Part shown: piece after piece, positions 8,837 through 17,455 of the stretch | How positions within the stretch are numbered: the first letter of the stretch is position 1 | How the letters are laid out: each line of letters opens with the position of its first letter | Source: Stomatobaculum sp. | GTDB lineage: Bacteria; Bacillota_A; Clostridia; Lachnospirales; Lachnospiraceae | NCBI GenBank assembly: GCA_017449925.1 | Contig: JAFSYO010000042.1 | Span: forward strand, 1-27,766 | Length of the DNA: 27,766 nucleotides | Reading direction: 5' to 3' | Made by a program: the position numbers and the translations under genes | Notes under the pieces: generated by a model | Databases searched by the model: none | What the model was told of the DNA's origin: nothing | Seen by the model: only the letters and a program-made list of their open reading frames with translations

Positions 8837-10687
8837 ATGGCCGGAGGCAGTCCGATTCTGACAATTGAAAATATCGGCCGGGATCTCGGGGAAAGAATCA
8901 TTTTTGACGGAGTGACCACCGGGATCGCTGAAGGGGAACGCATCGGTCTGATCGGCGTGAACGGCACCGGGAAATCCACCCTGCTTTCCATCATTGCCGG
9001 GGAGACAGAACCGGACGAAGGCAAAGTTATCCGGCGGAACGGCCTCAGGATCTCCTATCTGTCGCAGAACCCGGTATTTACGCCGGGGAGGACGGTGCTG
9101 GAATATGTGACCGGCGCCATCACCGGGCAGGCGGCCCATTGGGATACAGAAGGAGAGGCAAAGGCTGTCCTGCAGAGATTCGGCATTTCAGACCCGGACT
9201 GCGATCCCGTCATTCTTTCCGGCGGGCAGAGGAAGAGGGCAGCGCTGGCAGCCGCCATTCTGACGCCCTGTGATCTTCTGATCCTGGACGAGCCCACGAA
9301 CCATCTGGATCATGAGATGATCGAGTGGCTGCAGACCTGGCTCGGGAATTTCCAGGGGGCCATTCTGATGGTGACCCACGACCGGTATTTCCTGGATGAA
9401 GTGGCGGAGACCATCTGGGAGATCGACAAGACAAAGGTGTTCCGCTATGAAGGCAGCTATGCGGTCTATCTTCAGAAAAAAGAGGAGCGGATGGAATTCG
9501 CGGCAGCGGCGGAACGGAAAGCGGCGGCTCTTTACCGCCAGGACCTGGCGTGGATGATGCGGGGCGCCAGGGCGCGGTCCACGAAGCAGAAAGCGCACAT
9601 TCAGCGCTTTGAGGAACTGAGGGACAGAGAGAAGCCGGAGGAGGAGCGGCAGGTCGCCATTTCCTCCGCCTACAGCAGGCTCGGGGGAAAGACCGTGGAG
9701 CTGAAGGGCGTCTCGAAAAAATACGGGGATCATGTGCTGTTCCGGGATTTTTCCTATCTGTTCCTGAAATCGGACCGCATCGGGATCATTGGCCCCAACG
9801 GCTGCGGAAAGACCACTCTGATGAAAGTGATCCTGGGAGATCTGCTCCCGGACAGCGGCAGCGTCGAAGTTGGGCAGACCGTGAAGTTCAGCTGTTTCAG
9901 CCAGGAGAACGAAGGACTGGTGGAAACGGAGACTGTCCTGGAGAATGTCCGTGACATCGCGGAGTATGTCCGGGCGGAGGACGGTCTCATCACGGCGGCA
10001 GCCATGTGCGAGCGCTTTTTGTTCGACGGAAACATGCAGTACACTCCGGTGTCGAAGCTTTCAGGAGGGGAGAAGCGCCGCCTGTATCTTCTGAGGGTGC
10101 TGATGGGCGCGCCGAACGTGCTGATCCTGGACGAGCCTACTAATGACCTGGACCTGCAGACGCTGCGGGTGCTGGAAGACTACCTGGATCATTTTGGCGG
10201 CATTGTGATCACGGTCTCCCATGACCGTCATTTCCTGGACCGCGTGGTAACAAGGATCTTTTCCTTTGAACCGGACGGAACGCTTCTGCAGAGCGAGGGC
10301 GGATACGAAGAGTATCGTCAGCGGAAGATGCTGGAGGAGGATGCTGCCGGCAGGATGAGAAATGAAAGGGTTCCCGGGGAGAACGGCAGAGATGAGAACA
10401 GTTCAGGAGGCTCCGGCGGGAAGGGAAAGAAGCCCCGGACGGACCGCCCGAAGACACGTCTTTCCTACAAGGAACAGAGAGAGTATGATGGAATTGAGGC
10501 GCTGATCGATGAACTGACGGAGAAGTCGCAGAGGCTTTCACGGGAGATGGAAGAGGCAGCGACTGATTTTGTGAAGCTGCAGGCCCTCTCGGAAGAAAAG
10601 GAACGGACGGAGGAAGAGCTGGAACAGAAGATCGAGCGTTATATGGAATTGCAGGAGCTGGTGGAAGCTCTGGCGGGAAAGGCATAA
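8837..10687 (+). CDS. ABC-F family ATPase, Uup-like
   Basis: A 616-residue protein with two ATP-binding cassettes and no membrane segment. The ATG at 8837 is preferred to the one at 8831, because the GGGGGAG Shine-Dalgarno touches 8831. Cassette 1: Walker A GVNGTGKST, signature LSGGQRKRAALA, Walker B LLILDEPTNHLD. Cassette 2: GPNGCGKTT, LSGGEKRRLYLL, VLILDEPTNDLD. The linker between cassettes has the charged ABC-F pattern (about residues 210-275). A low-complexity stretch rich in Gly, Ser and charge (about 505-540) leads to an 80-residue coiled-coil C-terminal domain like that of Uup (ABC_tran_CTD). ABC-F proteins act on the ribosome; Uup has been linked to ribosome function and tolerance of transposon excision. 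An antibiotic-resistance role is not indicated. Confidence 0.92.
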   Translation: MAGGSPILTIENIGRDLGERIIFDGVTTGIAEGERIGLIGVNGTGKSTLLSIIAGETEPDEGKVIRRNGLRISYLSQNPVFTPGRTVLEYVTGAITGQAAHWDTEGEAKAVLQRFGISDPDCDPVILSGGQRKRAALAAAILTPCDLLILDEPTNHLDHEMIEWLQTWLGNFQGAILMVTHDRYFLDEVAETIWEIDKTKVFRYEGSYAVYLQKKEERMEFAAAAERKAAALYRQDLAWMMRGARARSTKQKAHIQRFEELRDREKPEEERQVAISSAYSRLGGKTVELKGVSKKYGDHVLFRDFSYLFLKSDRIGIIGPNGCGKTTLMKVILGDLLPDSGSVEVGQTVKFSCFSQENEGLVETETVLENVRDIAEYVRAEDGLITAAAMCERFLFDGNMQYTPVSKLSGGEKRRLYLLRVLMGAPNVLILDEPTNDLDLQTLRVLEDYLDHFGGIVITVSHDRHFLDRVVTRIFSFEPDGTLLQSEGGYEEYRQRKMLEEDAAGRMRNERVPGENGRDENSSGGSGGKGKKPRTDRPKTRLSYKEQREYDGIEALIDELTEKSQRLSREMEEAATDFVKLQALSEEKERTEEELEQKIERYMELQELVEALAGKA

Positions 10688-10745
10688 GAGGAGAACTACA
10701 GTCCTGGAAGAAGGACTGACTGCATAGAAAAAGGAGGATCCATGA

Positions 10746-11891
10746 ATGGCAGATGAGAAGATCCGGCCGGCGGGGGCGGCATCCGCTGGAATTCCGCAGG
10801 TGCAGCAGAAGTGCCCGGCGTGTGGCGGATCGACCCGGGTCGATCCGGTGAATGGAGTGATGATCTGTGAATACTGCGGCACAAAGACCCTTATTCAAGT
10901 AGAGAAAAAAGAGGAGAAGAAAGAGGAGAAGAAAGAAAAGGAAGATGTGAAGCTGGAAGGCTTCGACTTCAACAGCCTGAACGATAAAGTCACCGACCTG
11001 AACGCTGAGAATCTTCCGGTATACAGCTGTGTGTCCTGCGGCGCGGAGGTCATCGCTCCAGCGGAGCAGATCGCCCTGACCTGCCCCTACTGCAGGAACA
11101 ATATCGTGCTGACGGACAAGGTCTCCGGGAAACTGCGTCCTGACGCGGTCATCCCCTTTAAGATCACCACGAAGCAGCTTCCGGATGCGATGAACCGCTT
11201 TTATAAAGACAAGGTGCTCCTGCCGAAACGATTTTTTTCGGACAGCACCATGGGCAATGTGACCGGCGTCTATGTTCCTTTCTGGATCTTCAGCGGCAAG
11301 GTGGGCGGGAGACTGCTGTACAATGCCCACACCACTCACGTCTCCAGAAGAGGAAACTACGAGGACACAGAGACAAAGAATTACTCCCTGGAACGGGATG
11401 TGTCCATGGCTTTTGAGAACGTTCCTGTGGACGCCAGCGGAAAGATCAAGGACGCCCTGATGGATTCCCTGGAGCCCTTTGACATGAGTGAGGCGAAACC
11501 CTTCGATATGCGCTATCTTGCAGGCTTCACTGCGGACCGTTTCGACGAAGCGAAAAAAGACATTGCGGCGAGAGCGGAGAAGAGGATGTTTGCCACCGCG
11601 GCCAATATCGCGGCGGCTTCCGCAGGGGCAGGATTCAGCGGCGTGACGCAGCGGGGCGGGAAACTGAAGCTGGATATGGACGCGAAGTACATGCTGCTGC
11701 CGGTCTATCTTTTTGACTTAAGCTTTGAGAACAAAAAGTACAGCTTCGCCGTAAACGGCCAGACAGGAAAGGTAGTGGGAGAGATCCCCACGGACAAGAA
11801 CGTCTGCCTTGCCTATTTCCTGAAGCGGGCAGTCGCTGTCCTGGCGGCTTTCATTGCCGCGTTTGTGGCCAAATATATGATGGGAGGTTGA
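10746..11891 (+). CDS. zinc-ribbon protein with C-terminal membrane anchor
   Basis: A 381-residue protein with two zinc ribbons. The first has Cys23, Cys26, Cys41 and Cys44 and resembles the TFIIB-type ribbon; the second has Cys95, Cys98, Cys113 and Cys116. A run of Glu/Lys (residues about 52-67) separates them. The central part (about 125-345) is a beta-rich domain of unknown fold and the last 25 residues form one hydrophobic helix ending YMMGG, so the bulk likely faces the cytoplasm. The ATG at 10746 has AAAAAGGAGG upstream. The TPM-domain gene starts 3 bases after the stop, so the two are almost surely co-translated. Related proteins are annotated only as zinc-finger domain proteins; I do not know a function. 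Confidence 0.78.
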   Translation: MADEKIRPAGAASAGIPQVQQKCPACGGSTRVDPVNGVMICEYCGTKTLIQVEKKEEKKEEKKEKEDVKLEGFDFNSLNDKVTDLNAENLPVYSCVSCGAEVIAPAEQIALTCPYCRNNIVLTDKVSGKLRPDAVIPFKITTKQLPDAMNRFYKDKVLLPKRFFSDSTMGNVTGVYVPFWIFSGKVGGRLLYNAHTTHVSRRGNYEDTETKNYSLERDVSMAFENVPVDASGKIKDALMDSLEPFDMSEAKPFDMRYLAGFTADRFDEAKKDIAARAEKRMFATAANIAAASAGAGFSGVTQRGGKLKLDMDAKYMLLPVYLFDLSFENKKYSFAVNGQTGKVVGEIPTDKNVCLAYFLKRAVAVLAAFIAAFVAKYMMGG

Positions 11892-11894
11892 GAG

Positions 11895-13910
11895 ATGGGA
11901 AAGAATACCATACTTCGGAAACACAGGCTTCCGGCGCTTCTCCTCCTGTTAGTCTGCCTGGTGCTTGCGGGAGCCATGACTGCCCGGGCCGAAGAACTCT
12001 GGAGCGACAACTACTTCAGGGCGCTGGATACCACGGAACAGCTCAGTGATGCGCAGCAGACCAGTATCGACGACGAGTGCATCGAGTTCATGCGGAAATA
12101 CAGCGTGGATTTTGCCTGTCTGTCCCTGGCGCCGGAACATCACGACGAGACTTCCTTCCGGGAACTCGCCGATGAGTTCTATGAGAAATGGGAATACGGA
12201 TACGGGGATACAAAAGACGGCTTTTTCTTCCTCTTCGACACCCAGTCGATGGAGGGAGAGATATTTCCTTACGGCAATGCGGCGGGAATGATCCCGGACA
12301 GTTATCTGGAGTGGACGGTGCAGAGCAGCCTGAAGTTCTATGAAAAGTTCGGTGTCTACGGAGTCATGTACGGCGGGGTAAAATACACCACTTCCTATCT
12401 GGAGGATCATGCCGGAGAGAACACACCGGAAACCGCTGCGGCAGGAGCCGGAGCAATAGAAAACAACGCGGGCGCAGCTGTGACCGGAGCGGGAACAGGT
12501 GAAACAGAATCTGCCGCGGCTGAAACTGTAGCTGCCGGAACCACGGAAGCAGAGACCAGCGCGGGAAATGCCGGAGCCGGCGTATGGGTACCTGAGGAAA
12601 TTCCTGACCCTCCGGAGATCAACCAGCGGGTCGGCGAGGGCAATTCGATGCCTGCCTGGTATCCTGTGAATCCGGGAAACTTTGATTTTTACCACGATGA
12701 GAACGCCCCCCGGGTGGTGGACGACGCGGACATATTCACGGACGAAGAAGAAGCCAGGATGGAAAAACGCCTCTCGGAGATCCGCGGGGAACTGGACCGG
12801 GATATCGTGATCTACACGAACAAGTCTGCCTGCGGTCTGGATCACCATATCATGGCTGCGGATTTCTTCGATTACAACGGCTACGGATGCGGGGACGACT
12901 ATGAAGGAGTCTGCCTCTATATCTGCATGGACCCGGAGGACCGGGGATGGTTTGCCGCCTGCAGCGGAGCCGATACGATGGGCCTTTATACAGAAGAGTA
13001 CGCCAATGATATTGACGATGTTCTTTATGATTACATGGTCAGGGGAGATTACGGCGAGGGCGTGCTGGACTGGATCGAGAATTTCAGGGGTCTTTATGAA
13101 AACGGTTTCCCCTTCGCGCCGGACTGGTACCCGGCCAGGGGAGAAGCTGCGCCGGCGCGTTTCCATGACAGCGAAGCTCCCAGGATCCGGGATGATTCGG
13201 GACTTTTGACAGAGGAGCAGGTCCGGGAACTGACAGAGTACGCTAAGAAGATCTCAGATACTTACGGACTGGATGTAGTGGTCCACACAGCGCCCCGCAG
13301 TGCGGGTATGGACAGGCAGGACTATGCGAAGCTCTTTTACGAGTACAACGGCTACGGCTTCGGTGAGAACTATGACGGCATCCTGCTCATGATCTTCAAG
13401 CGGGAGGGCTATACTTCCACCAACAGGATCTATGCCTCCGGCAAAGGACTTGATAAGCTGACGGAAGTGAACCGGAAGCGGATGAGAGATTTTGTCACGG
13501 ACAGCATGGACTCGCATAACTATTATGGCGCGATAAAAACATTTCTTCGTCAGACGGAACACATGGAACGGACCGGAAGGGTCCCGCGTTCCGCTTTTTA
13601 CTGGATCATTATGTCCATCCTCGGCGCGGTGGGCGGCGCTATCTTCGGGGGAGTCGCCCTCGTCAAAGCGTCGCTTCGGATGGCGGTCCCCAAGGTCCAG
13701 GAGAACGCGGACGCGTATCTGGTAAAGGGATCCCTGGAGGTAAAGAACCTGGGAGAGGTCTTCCTGGGCAGCTCGGTCTCGTCAAAATATATCCCGCCTG
13801 TGAGCCGGTCCTCCGGAGGAGGCAGTTCTTCCTCCGGCAGATCCTCCTATCATAGCTCCTACAGCGGCAGCTCCGGCAGGAGCCATTCCGGATCGGGAAG
13901 AAGGTTCTGA
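11895..13910 (+). CDS. exported TPM-domain protein with three TPM repeats and Ser/Gly-rich tail
   Basis: A 671-residue protein with an N-terminal signal (hydrophobic residues 13-28, cleavage plausible after ARA near 32). It appears to hold three TPM (YgcG-type) domains: about 40-170, 275-405 and 430-560. Domains 2 and 3 share the pattern FxYNGYGxGxxYxG (near 325-338 and 481-494). An Ala/Thr/Glu-rich linker (175-228) follows domain 1. One membrane helix (about 569-592) precedes a cytoplasmic segment that ends in a Ser/Gly/Arg-rich tail. The TPM domain occurs in exported bacterial proteins and in a chloroplast protein needed for photosystem II repair. The role here is unknown. The partner gene immediately upstream is the zinc-ribbon membrane protein. 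Confidence 0.85.
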   Translation: MGKNTILRKHRLPALLLLLVCLVLAGAMTARAEELWSDNYFRALDTTEQLSDAQQTSIDDECIEFMRKYSVDFACLSLAPEHHDETSFRELADEFYEKWEYGYGDTKDGFFFLFDTQSMEGEIFPYGNAAGMIPDSYLEWTVQSSLKFYEKFGVYGVMYGGVKYTTSYLEDHAGENTPETAAAGAGAIENNAGAAVTGAGTGETESAAAETVAAGTTEAETSAGNAGAGVWVPEEIPDPPEINQRVGEGNSMPAWYPVNPGNFDFYHDENAPRVVDDADIFTDEEEARMEKRLSEIRGELDRDIVIYTNKSACGLDHHIMAADFFDYNGYGCGDDYEGVCLYICMDPEDRGWFAACSGADTMGLYTEEYANDIDDVLYDYMVRGDYGEGVLDWIENFRGLYENGFPFAPDWYPARGEAAPARFHDSEAPRIRDDSGLLTEEQVRELTEYAKKISDTYGLDVVVHTAPRSAGMDRQDYAKLFYEYNGYGFGENYDGILLMIFKREGYTSTNRIYASGKGLDKLTEVNRKRMRDFVTDSMDSHNYYGAIKTFLRQTEHMERTGRVPRSAFYWIIMSILGAVGGAIFGGVALVKASLRMAVPKVQENADAYLVKGSLEVKNLGEVFLGSSVSSKYIPPVSRSSGGGSSSSGRSSYHSSYSGSSGRSHSGSGRRF

Positions 13911-13956
13911 TGGGCTTCTATTCCTGGCCTGAATACATAAAAACATGAGAACAAGA

Positions 13957-14003
13957 AAACAGCGCATCTTCCGGGTATGTCCGTGAGGATGCGCTGTTTT
14001 TAA
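13957..14003. terminator. hairpin terminator, probably bidirectional
   Basis: ACAGCGCATC (13959-13968) pairs with GATGCGCTGT (13988-13997), 10 bp perfect. The + strand continues TTTTAATGTTTTTT; on the - strand the stem is followed by TTTCTTGTTC. It lies between the TPM gene (+) and the end of the feo operon (-). Confidence 0.85.
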
Positions 14004-14045
14004 TGTTTTTTTATATAATTTTTACACTGCAGAACTCCTTTTTAG

Positions 14046-14222
14046 TTACCCACCTGTATTTGTCTTCTTCTTTTGCGGATGGCACAGGGCGCTGCCGCCG
14101 CAGTTTTCGCAGCCGCAGGAGCAGCCGCTCTTGCCATTCCGCCGGTTCCTGACTTCATGGGCGACGATCGCAAAAAAGACAAGAAAAACGATCAGCCCGA
14201 CGATGAAGGTCGAAAGATTCAT
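14046..14222 (-). CDS. FeoB-associated Cys-rich membrane protein
   Basis: A 58-residue protein. It begins MNLSTFIVGLIVFLVFFAIVA, one membrane helix, followed by a basic stretch HEVRNRRNGK and the cysteine cluster CSCGCENCGG, then a further Cys and a Lys-rich end (KKKTNTGG). This is the layout of the FeoB-associated Cys-rich family found at the end of feo operons in Clostridia. Its ATG overlaps the feoB TGA (ATGA at 14222-14219), which implies translational coupling. It probably binds iron or helps FeoB at the membrane; the molecular role is not established. Confidence 0.9.
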   Translation of the reverse strand: MNLSTFIVGLIVFLVFFAIVAHEVRNRRNGKSGCSCGCENCGGSALCHPQKKKTNTGG

Positions 14223-16702
14223 TTTGCTGCCTCCACTGCGCGGACAGCGGTGAAGGTGCTGTCCTCCGCGCCCTTCCGGAACAGAAGCCAGATCATGACT
14301 GCTGCGCAGACAGCCGCGGCGATGGTCCCGATCCCGAAGCTACCGCCCTTCATCAGAGAACCGAACTGGTAGGCGATCAGGGCTGTTACATAGGCAAAGC
14401 CGCACATGTAGCCGATGGCAGCCCAGGTCCACTTCGGATTGTTCATCTCTCTCTTAATGGCGCCGATGGCTGCGAAACAGGGGGCGCAGAGAAGATTGAA
14501 GATCATGAAGGAGTAAGCGCTGACCGGAGTGAAGGCCATGCCAATCTCCCGGGTAAGGTTGCCCGGATACAGGACGCCGAAGGTGCTGACTACCTGCTCC
14601 TTTGCGATGAGGCCGGTGACAGTCGCCACAGTGGCCTGCCAGGTGCCGAAGCCCAGAGGAGCGAAGACGAAGGCGACGGCGGAGCCGATCCCTGCGAGGA
14701 GAGAAGCGTCACTGTTCTCCACCATGCCAAAACTGCCGTCCGTAAAGCCGAAGCCCTGGAGGAACCAGAGGATGATAGAGGAAGCTAGGATCACGGTACC
14801 GGCGCGTTTGATGAAGGACCAGCCGCGCTCCCAGGTGGCGCGGAGCACGTTCTTCGCGCTGGGCATGTGGTACTGGGGGAGTTCCATAACGAAGGGAGCC
14901 GGTTCGCCGGCGAAGGCCCGGGTCTTCTTCAGGATAATGCCGGAGATGACAATGGCCGCCACGCCGATAAAGTAGGCGGAGGTCGCCACAGCGGCGCTGC
15001 CGCCGAAAAGCGCCGCCGCAAAAAGGGCGATGATGGGCATCTTGGCACCGCAGGGGATGAAGCAGGTGGTCATGATGGTCATCCTGCGGTCACGTTCGTT
15101 CTCAATGGTCCTGGAGGCCATGACGCCGGGAACGCCGCAGCCAGTGCCCACCAGCATCGGGATGAAGGACTTGCCGGAAAGGCCGAATTTGCGGACAATG
15201 CGGTCCATGATGAAGGCGATCCTGGCCATATATCCCACATCCTCCAGGATGGAGAGCAGCAGGAAGAGCACCAGCATCTGGGGAACAAAACCCAGCACTG
15301 AACCTACACCGCCGACAATACCGTCCGCGACCAGGCCGGTGAGGGCCGCATTGCAGTTGACGGATTCCAGGAAGTCGCTGACAGCTGTCGGGATGCCTTT
15401 AATAAAGGTGCCGTAGGAAGTAGGATCCGGCTCCGGAACAGTCAGGGACTCGCTGAACCGGGCTGCATCCACGGTTTCCGTGCTGGTCTCGCCGGTCTCG
15501 TCATCGTAGAAGTAGGCTTCCGCGGTCATGCCGCCGGTCCTGGCCAGGAAATCTGAGAGGACCACCTCATCCGGGTCTCCGGATTCGATCATTTCCGAAA
15601 CAGCGGATATGTCGATTCCCTGTTCCTCGGCGCTGCCGAGATAGGCTTCGATGCAGGCCTGAGCGTCCTCGAAGGCGCCGGCATCATCCTCGTAGCCGTC
15701 GCCGCCGGAAAGGAACCAGCCGTCTCCGAAAAGACAGTCATTTGCCCAGTCGGTTCCTTTGGTACCGATGGAGACCGGAAGGCTGCCCATGGCAATGGCG
15801 TAGATCAAGAACATGACGCCGACAAAGATGGGGAGCGCCAGGATTCGGTTCGTGACGACACGGTCGATCTTGTCGGAGGCGGAAAGGCTGTGCTTTTCCG
15901 CCTTCTTTTTCACGGAGCGCTGGATCACAGAGTTGATGTAGGAGTAACGCTGGTTCGTGATGATGCTTTCCGCGTCGTCATCCAGCTCTTTCTCGCAGTC
16001 TGAAATGTGCCGTTCCAGGTGCTGCTTCATGACCGGAGAAAGGTTCAGCTCCTCCAGGACCTTTTCATCCCGCTCGAAGATCTTGATGGCGTACCAGCGG
16101 AGATAGCGTTTGTCCACTTTGCCTTCAATGGATTCCTCGATGTGGGCGAGAGCGTGCTCCACGCTTCCCGTGAACACATGGGGGAGTTCCGCGTAATGGG
16201 TTCCGGACGCCGCCGCTTCCGCAGCTTTAGCCGCGGCTTCTGCCGCTTCGATACAGCCTTCTCCCTTCAGGGCGGAGATCGCCAGGACCTTGCAGCCGAG
16301 GGAAGACTCCAGTTTATTCAGATCGATCTCATCCCCGTTCTTCCTGACCAGGTCGATCATGTTGACTGCCACCACCACCGGGAGGCCAAGCTCGATCAGC
16401 TGGGTGGTAAGGTACAGGTTTCTCTCGATGTTCGTGCCGTCCACGATATTCAGGATGGCATCCGGTTTTTCGCCCACCAGATAACTTCTGGCGACGACCT
16501 CTTCCAGTGTGTAAGGAGAGAGTGAATAGATGCCTGGAAGGTCCTGGATGATGACATCCTTCCGGCCCTTCAGCCGTCCTTCCTTCTTCTCGACGGTGAC
16601 CCCCGGCCAGTTCCCGACGTACTGATTGGACCCGGTCAGGTCATTGAACAATGTCGTTTTACCGGAATTCGGATTTCCGGCCAGTGCGATTTTAAGTTCC
16701 AT
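14219..16702 (-). CDS. feoB: ferrous iron transport protein B
   Basis: An 827-residue Fe2+ transporter. The N-terminal G domain has GNPNSGKTT (9-17), DLPG (54-57) and NMID (114-117), followed by the GDI-like helical region to about 285. Membrane helices begin near 287. Gate motifs with conserved Cys are present (VGTGCGVPGV, TCFIPCGAKMP, NLLCAPCFAAIGA). Between helix 1 and helix 2 there is a long acidic loop (about residues 320-440) containing EEQGIDISAV and EPDPTSYGTF; this exceeds the E. coli protein, although I believe related Clostridia share it. The start ATG at 16702 has GGAAGGAG upstream and lies 4 bases after the feoA stop. Expression probably depends on the promoter upstream of the first feoA. 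Confidence 0.97.
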   Translation of the reverse strand: MELKIALAGNPNSGKTTLFNDLTGSNQYVGNWPGVTVEKKEGRLKGRKDVIIQDLPGIYSLSPYTLEEVVARSYLVGEKPDAILNIVDGTNIERNLYLTTQLIELGLPVVVAVNMIDLVRKNGDEIDLNKLESSLGCKVLAISALKGEGCIEAAEAAAKAAEAAASGTHYAELPHVFTGSVEHALAHIEESIEGKVDKRYLRWYAIKIFERDEKVLEELNLSPVMKQHLERHISDCEKELDDDAESIITNQRYSYINSVIQRSVKKKAEKHSLSASDKIDRVVTNRILALPIFVGVMFLIYAIAMGSLPVSIGTKGTDWANDCLFGDGWFLSGGDGYEDDAGAFEDAQACIEAYLGSAEEQGIDISAVSEMIESGDPDEVVLSDFLARTGGMTAEAYFYDDETGETSTETVDAARFSESLTVPEPDPTSYGTFIKGIPTAVSDFLESVNCNAALTGLVADGIVGGVGSVLGFVPQMLVLFLLLSILEDVGYMARIAFIMDRIVRKFGLSGKSFIPMLVGTGCGVPGVMASRTIENERDRRMTIMTTCFIPCGAKMPIIALFAAALFGGSAAVATSAYFIGVAAIVISGIILKKTRAFAGEPAPFVMELPQYHMPSAKNVLRATWERGWSFIKRAGTVILASSIILWFLQGFGFTDGSFGMVENSDASLLAGIGSAVAFVFAPLGFGTWQATVATVTGLIAKEQVVSTFGVLYPGNLTREIGMAFTPVSAYSFMIFNLLCAPCFAAIGAIKREMNNPKWTWAAIGYMCGFAYVTALIAYQFGSLMKGGSFGIGTIAAAVCAAVMIWLLFRKGAEDSTFTAVRAVEAAK

Positions 16703-16706
16703 AGAA

Positions 16707-16934
16707 TTATTCTCCTTCCACTTCGATCAGTTCCGCGTCGCTTTTCCGGAGACTCAGCTCATATCCCCGGAGATTCAGCTCCAGAGGATCGCCCAGCGGC
16801 GCGACCTTCCGGACAAGGATCTCTACCCCTTTGGTGATGCCCATGTCCATGATGCGCCGCTTGATGGCGCCGGCGCCGTGCAGCTTCTTTACCACAGCGG
16901 ACTCGCCGACCTGTACATCTTTCAGTGTTTTCAT
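16707..16934 (-). CDS. feoA: ferrous iron transport protein A (second feoA)
   Basis: A 75-residue SH3-like FeoA protein. Key features are the opening VQVGESAVVKKLHG, the RRIMDMGITKGVEILVRKVAP core and the final residues of the YELSLRKSDAELIEVE strand. FeoA binds FeoB and tunes its activity. It is the second of two feoA genes, 48 bases after the first, and 4 bases before feoB. The RBS (AGGGGG) is about 13 bases from the ATG, longer than normal. Having two divergent FeoA paralogs in tandem is common in Clostridia. Confidence 0.95.
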   Translation of the reverse strand: MKTLKDVQVGESAVVKKLHGAGAIKRRIMDMGITKGVEILVRKVAPLGDPLELNLRGYELSLRKSDAELIEVEGE

Positions 16935-16982
16935 AACTGTTTTATTACCCCCTGATATATATTTGCCTGTCAGCTATTGCTT

Positions 16983-17195
16983 TCAGAACATGATCCGGGA
17001 AGCCATGGACTGATCCAGGGCGACCCGGCTGTCTTTGACCTGGACGATCAGATTGCCTGAAAGTCCGGCGACCACAGTGACCTCTGTATCCACAACAAAT
17101 CCAAGCTCCGCCAAGTGCTGCCGGATATCGTCCTTGCCGGTGATGCGGCGGATCGTTACGGTGTCACCAGGCTTCGCCATTGATAAGGGAAGCAT
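16983..17195 (-). CDS. feoA: ferrous iron transport protein A (first feoA)
   Basis: A 70-residue FeoA. It begins MLPLSMAKPGDTVTIRRITG and has the core HLAELGFVVDTEVTVVAGLSG then NLIVQVKDSRVALDQSMASRI. The ATG at 17195 has AGGAGGAG close upstream; a second in-frame ATG at 17180 lacks one. It is the promoter-proximal gene of the feo operon. The 100 bases upstream contain three TAWCYAAAG boxes at 20-bp pitch. Confidence 0.95.
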   Translation of the reverse strand: MLPLSMAKPGDTVTIRRITGKDDIRQHLAELGFVVDTEVTVVAGLSGNLIVQVKDSRVALDQSMASRIMF

Positions 17196-17228
17196 CGTTC
17201 TCCTCCTGAAGAGCTGCCTGAAATTACC

Positions 17229-17277
17229 CTTTGGTTAAACATCTCTTACTTTAGATAGAAATTGCTAACTTTAGTTA
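17229..17277 (-). promoter_or_regulatory. three 20-bp-spaced direct repeats upstream of the feo operon
   Basis: Read on the - strand the boxes are TAACTAAAG (17277-17269), TATCTAAAG (17257-17249) and TAACCAAAG (17237-17229), with starts exactly 20 bp apart. The first is also part of the palindrome TAACTTTAGTTA (+ strand 17266-17277). They lie 34-82 bases before the first feoA start codon. The half-site resembles DtxR-family operators, while the direct repeat at two helical turns is also how AraC-type regulators bind. Confidence 0.6.
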
Positions 17278-17378
17278 AAGCCATCTAATCACATTACGGG
17301 AACAGAGTCAATTACAGAAAATTGATTTACAGAAAAGAGTCAATAACAGAACAGGGGGTATATGGCCGGACTCTGTGG

Positions 17379-17410
17379 TATAATGACCGCAAAGGAAAGC
17401 GGTCATTATA
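17379..17410 (+). promoter_or_regulatory. extended -10 promoter inside a perfect 12-bp inverted repeat
   Basis: TGGTATAAT (17376-17384) is an extended -10 element. From 17379 the sequence TATAATGACCGC is repeated inverted as GCGGTCATTATA (17399-17410) with an 8-base spacer. It lies 46-77 bases before the nudC start. Because the -10 box is one arm of the palindrome, a protein bound there would block initiation. Confidence 0.65.
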
Positions 17411-17455
17411 TCTGCCCGGGGCAGAAAAGAATGGAACTGAAAAAGGAGAGAATCT

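Noticed and set aside
8837..10687. ABC-F gene as an antibiotic resistance determinant
   Set aside because: The C-terminal domain and linker resemble housekeeping Uup-type proteins, and the gene is not near resistance or mobile genes.
10699..10718. 7-bp hairpin CAGTCCT/AGGACTG after the ABC-F gene
   Set aside because: No T-run follows, and it is too short to call a terminator.
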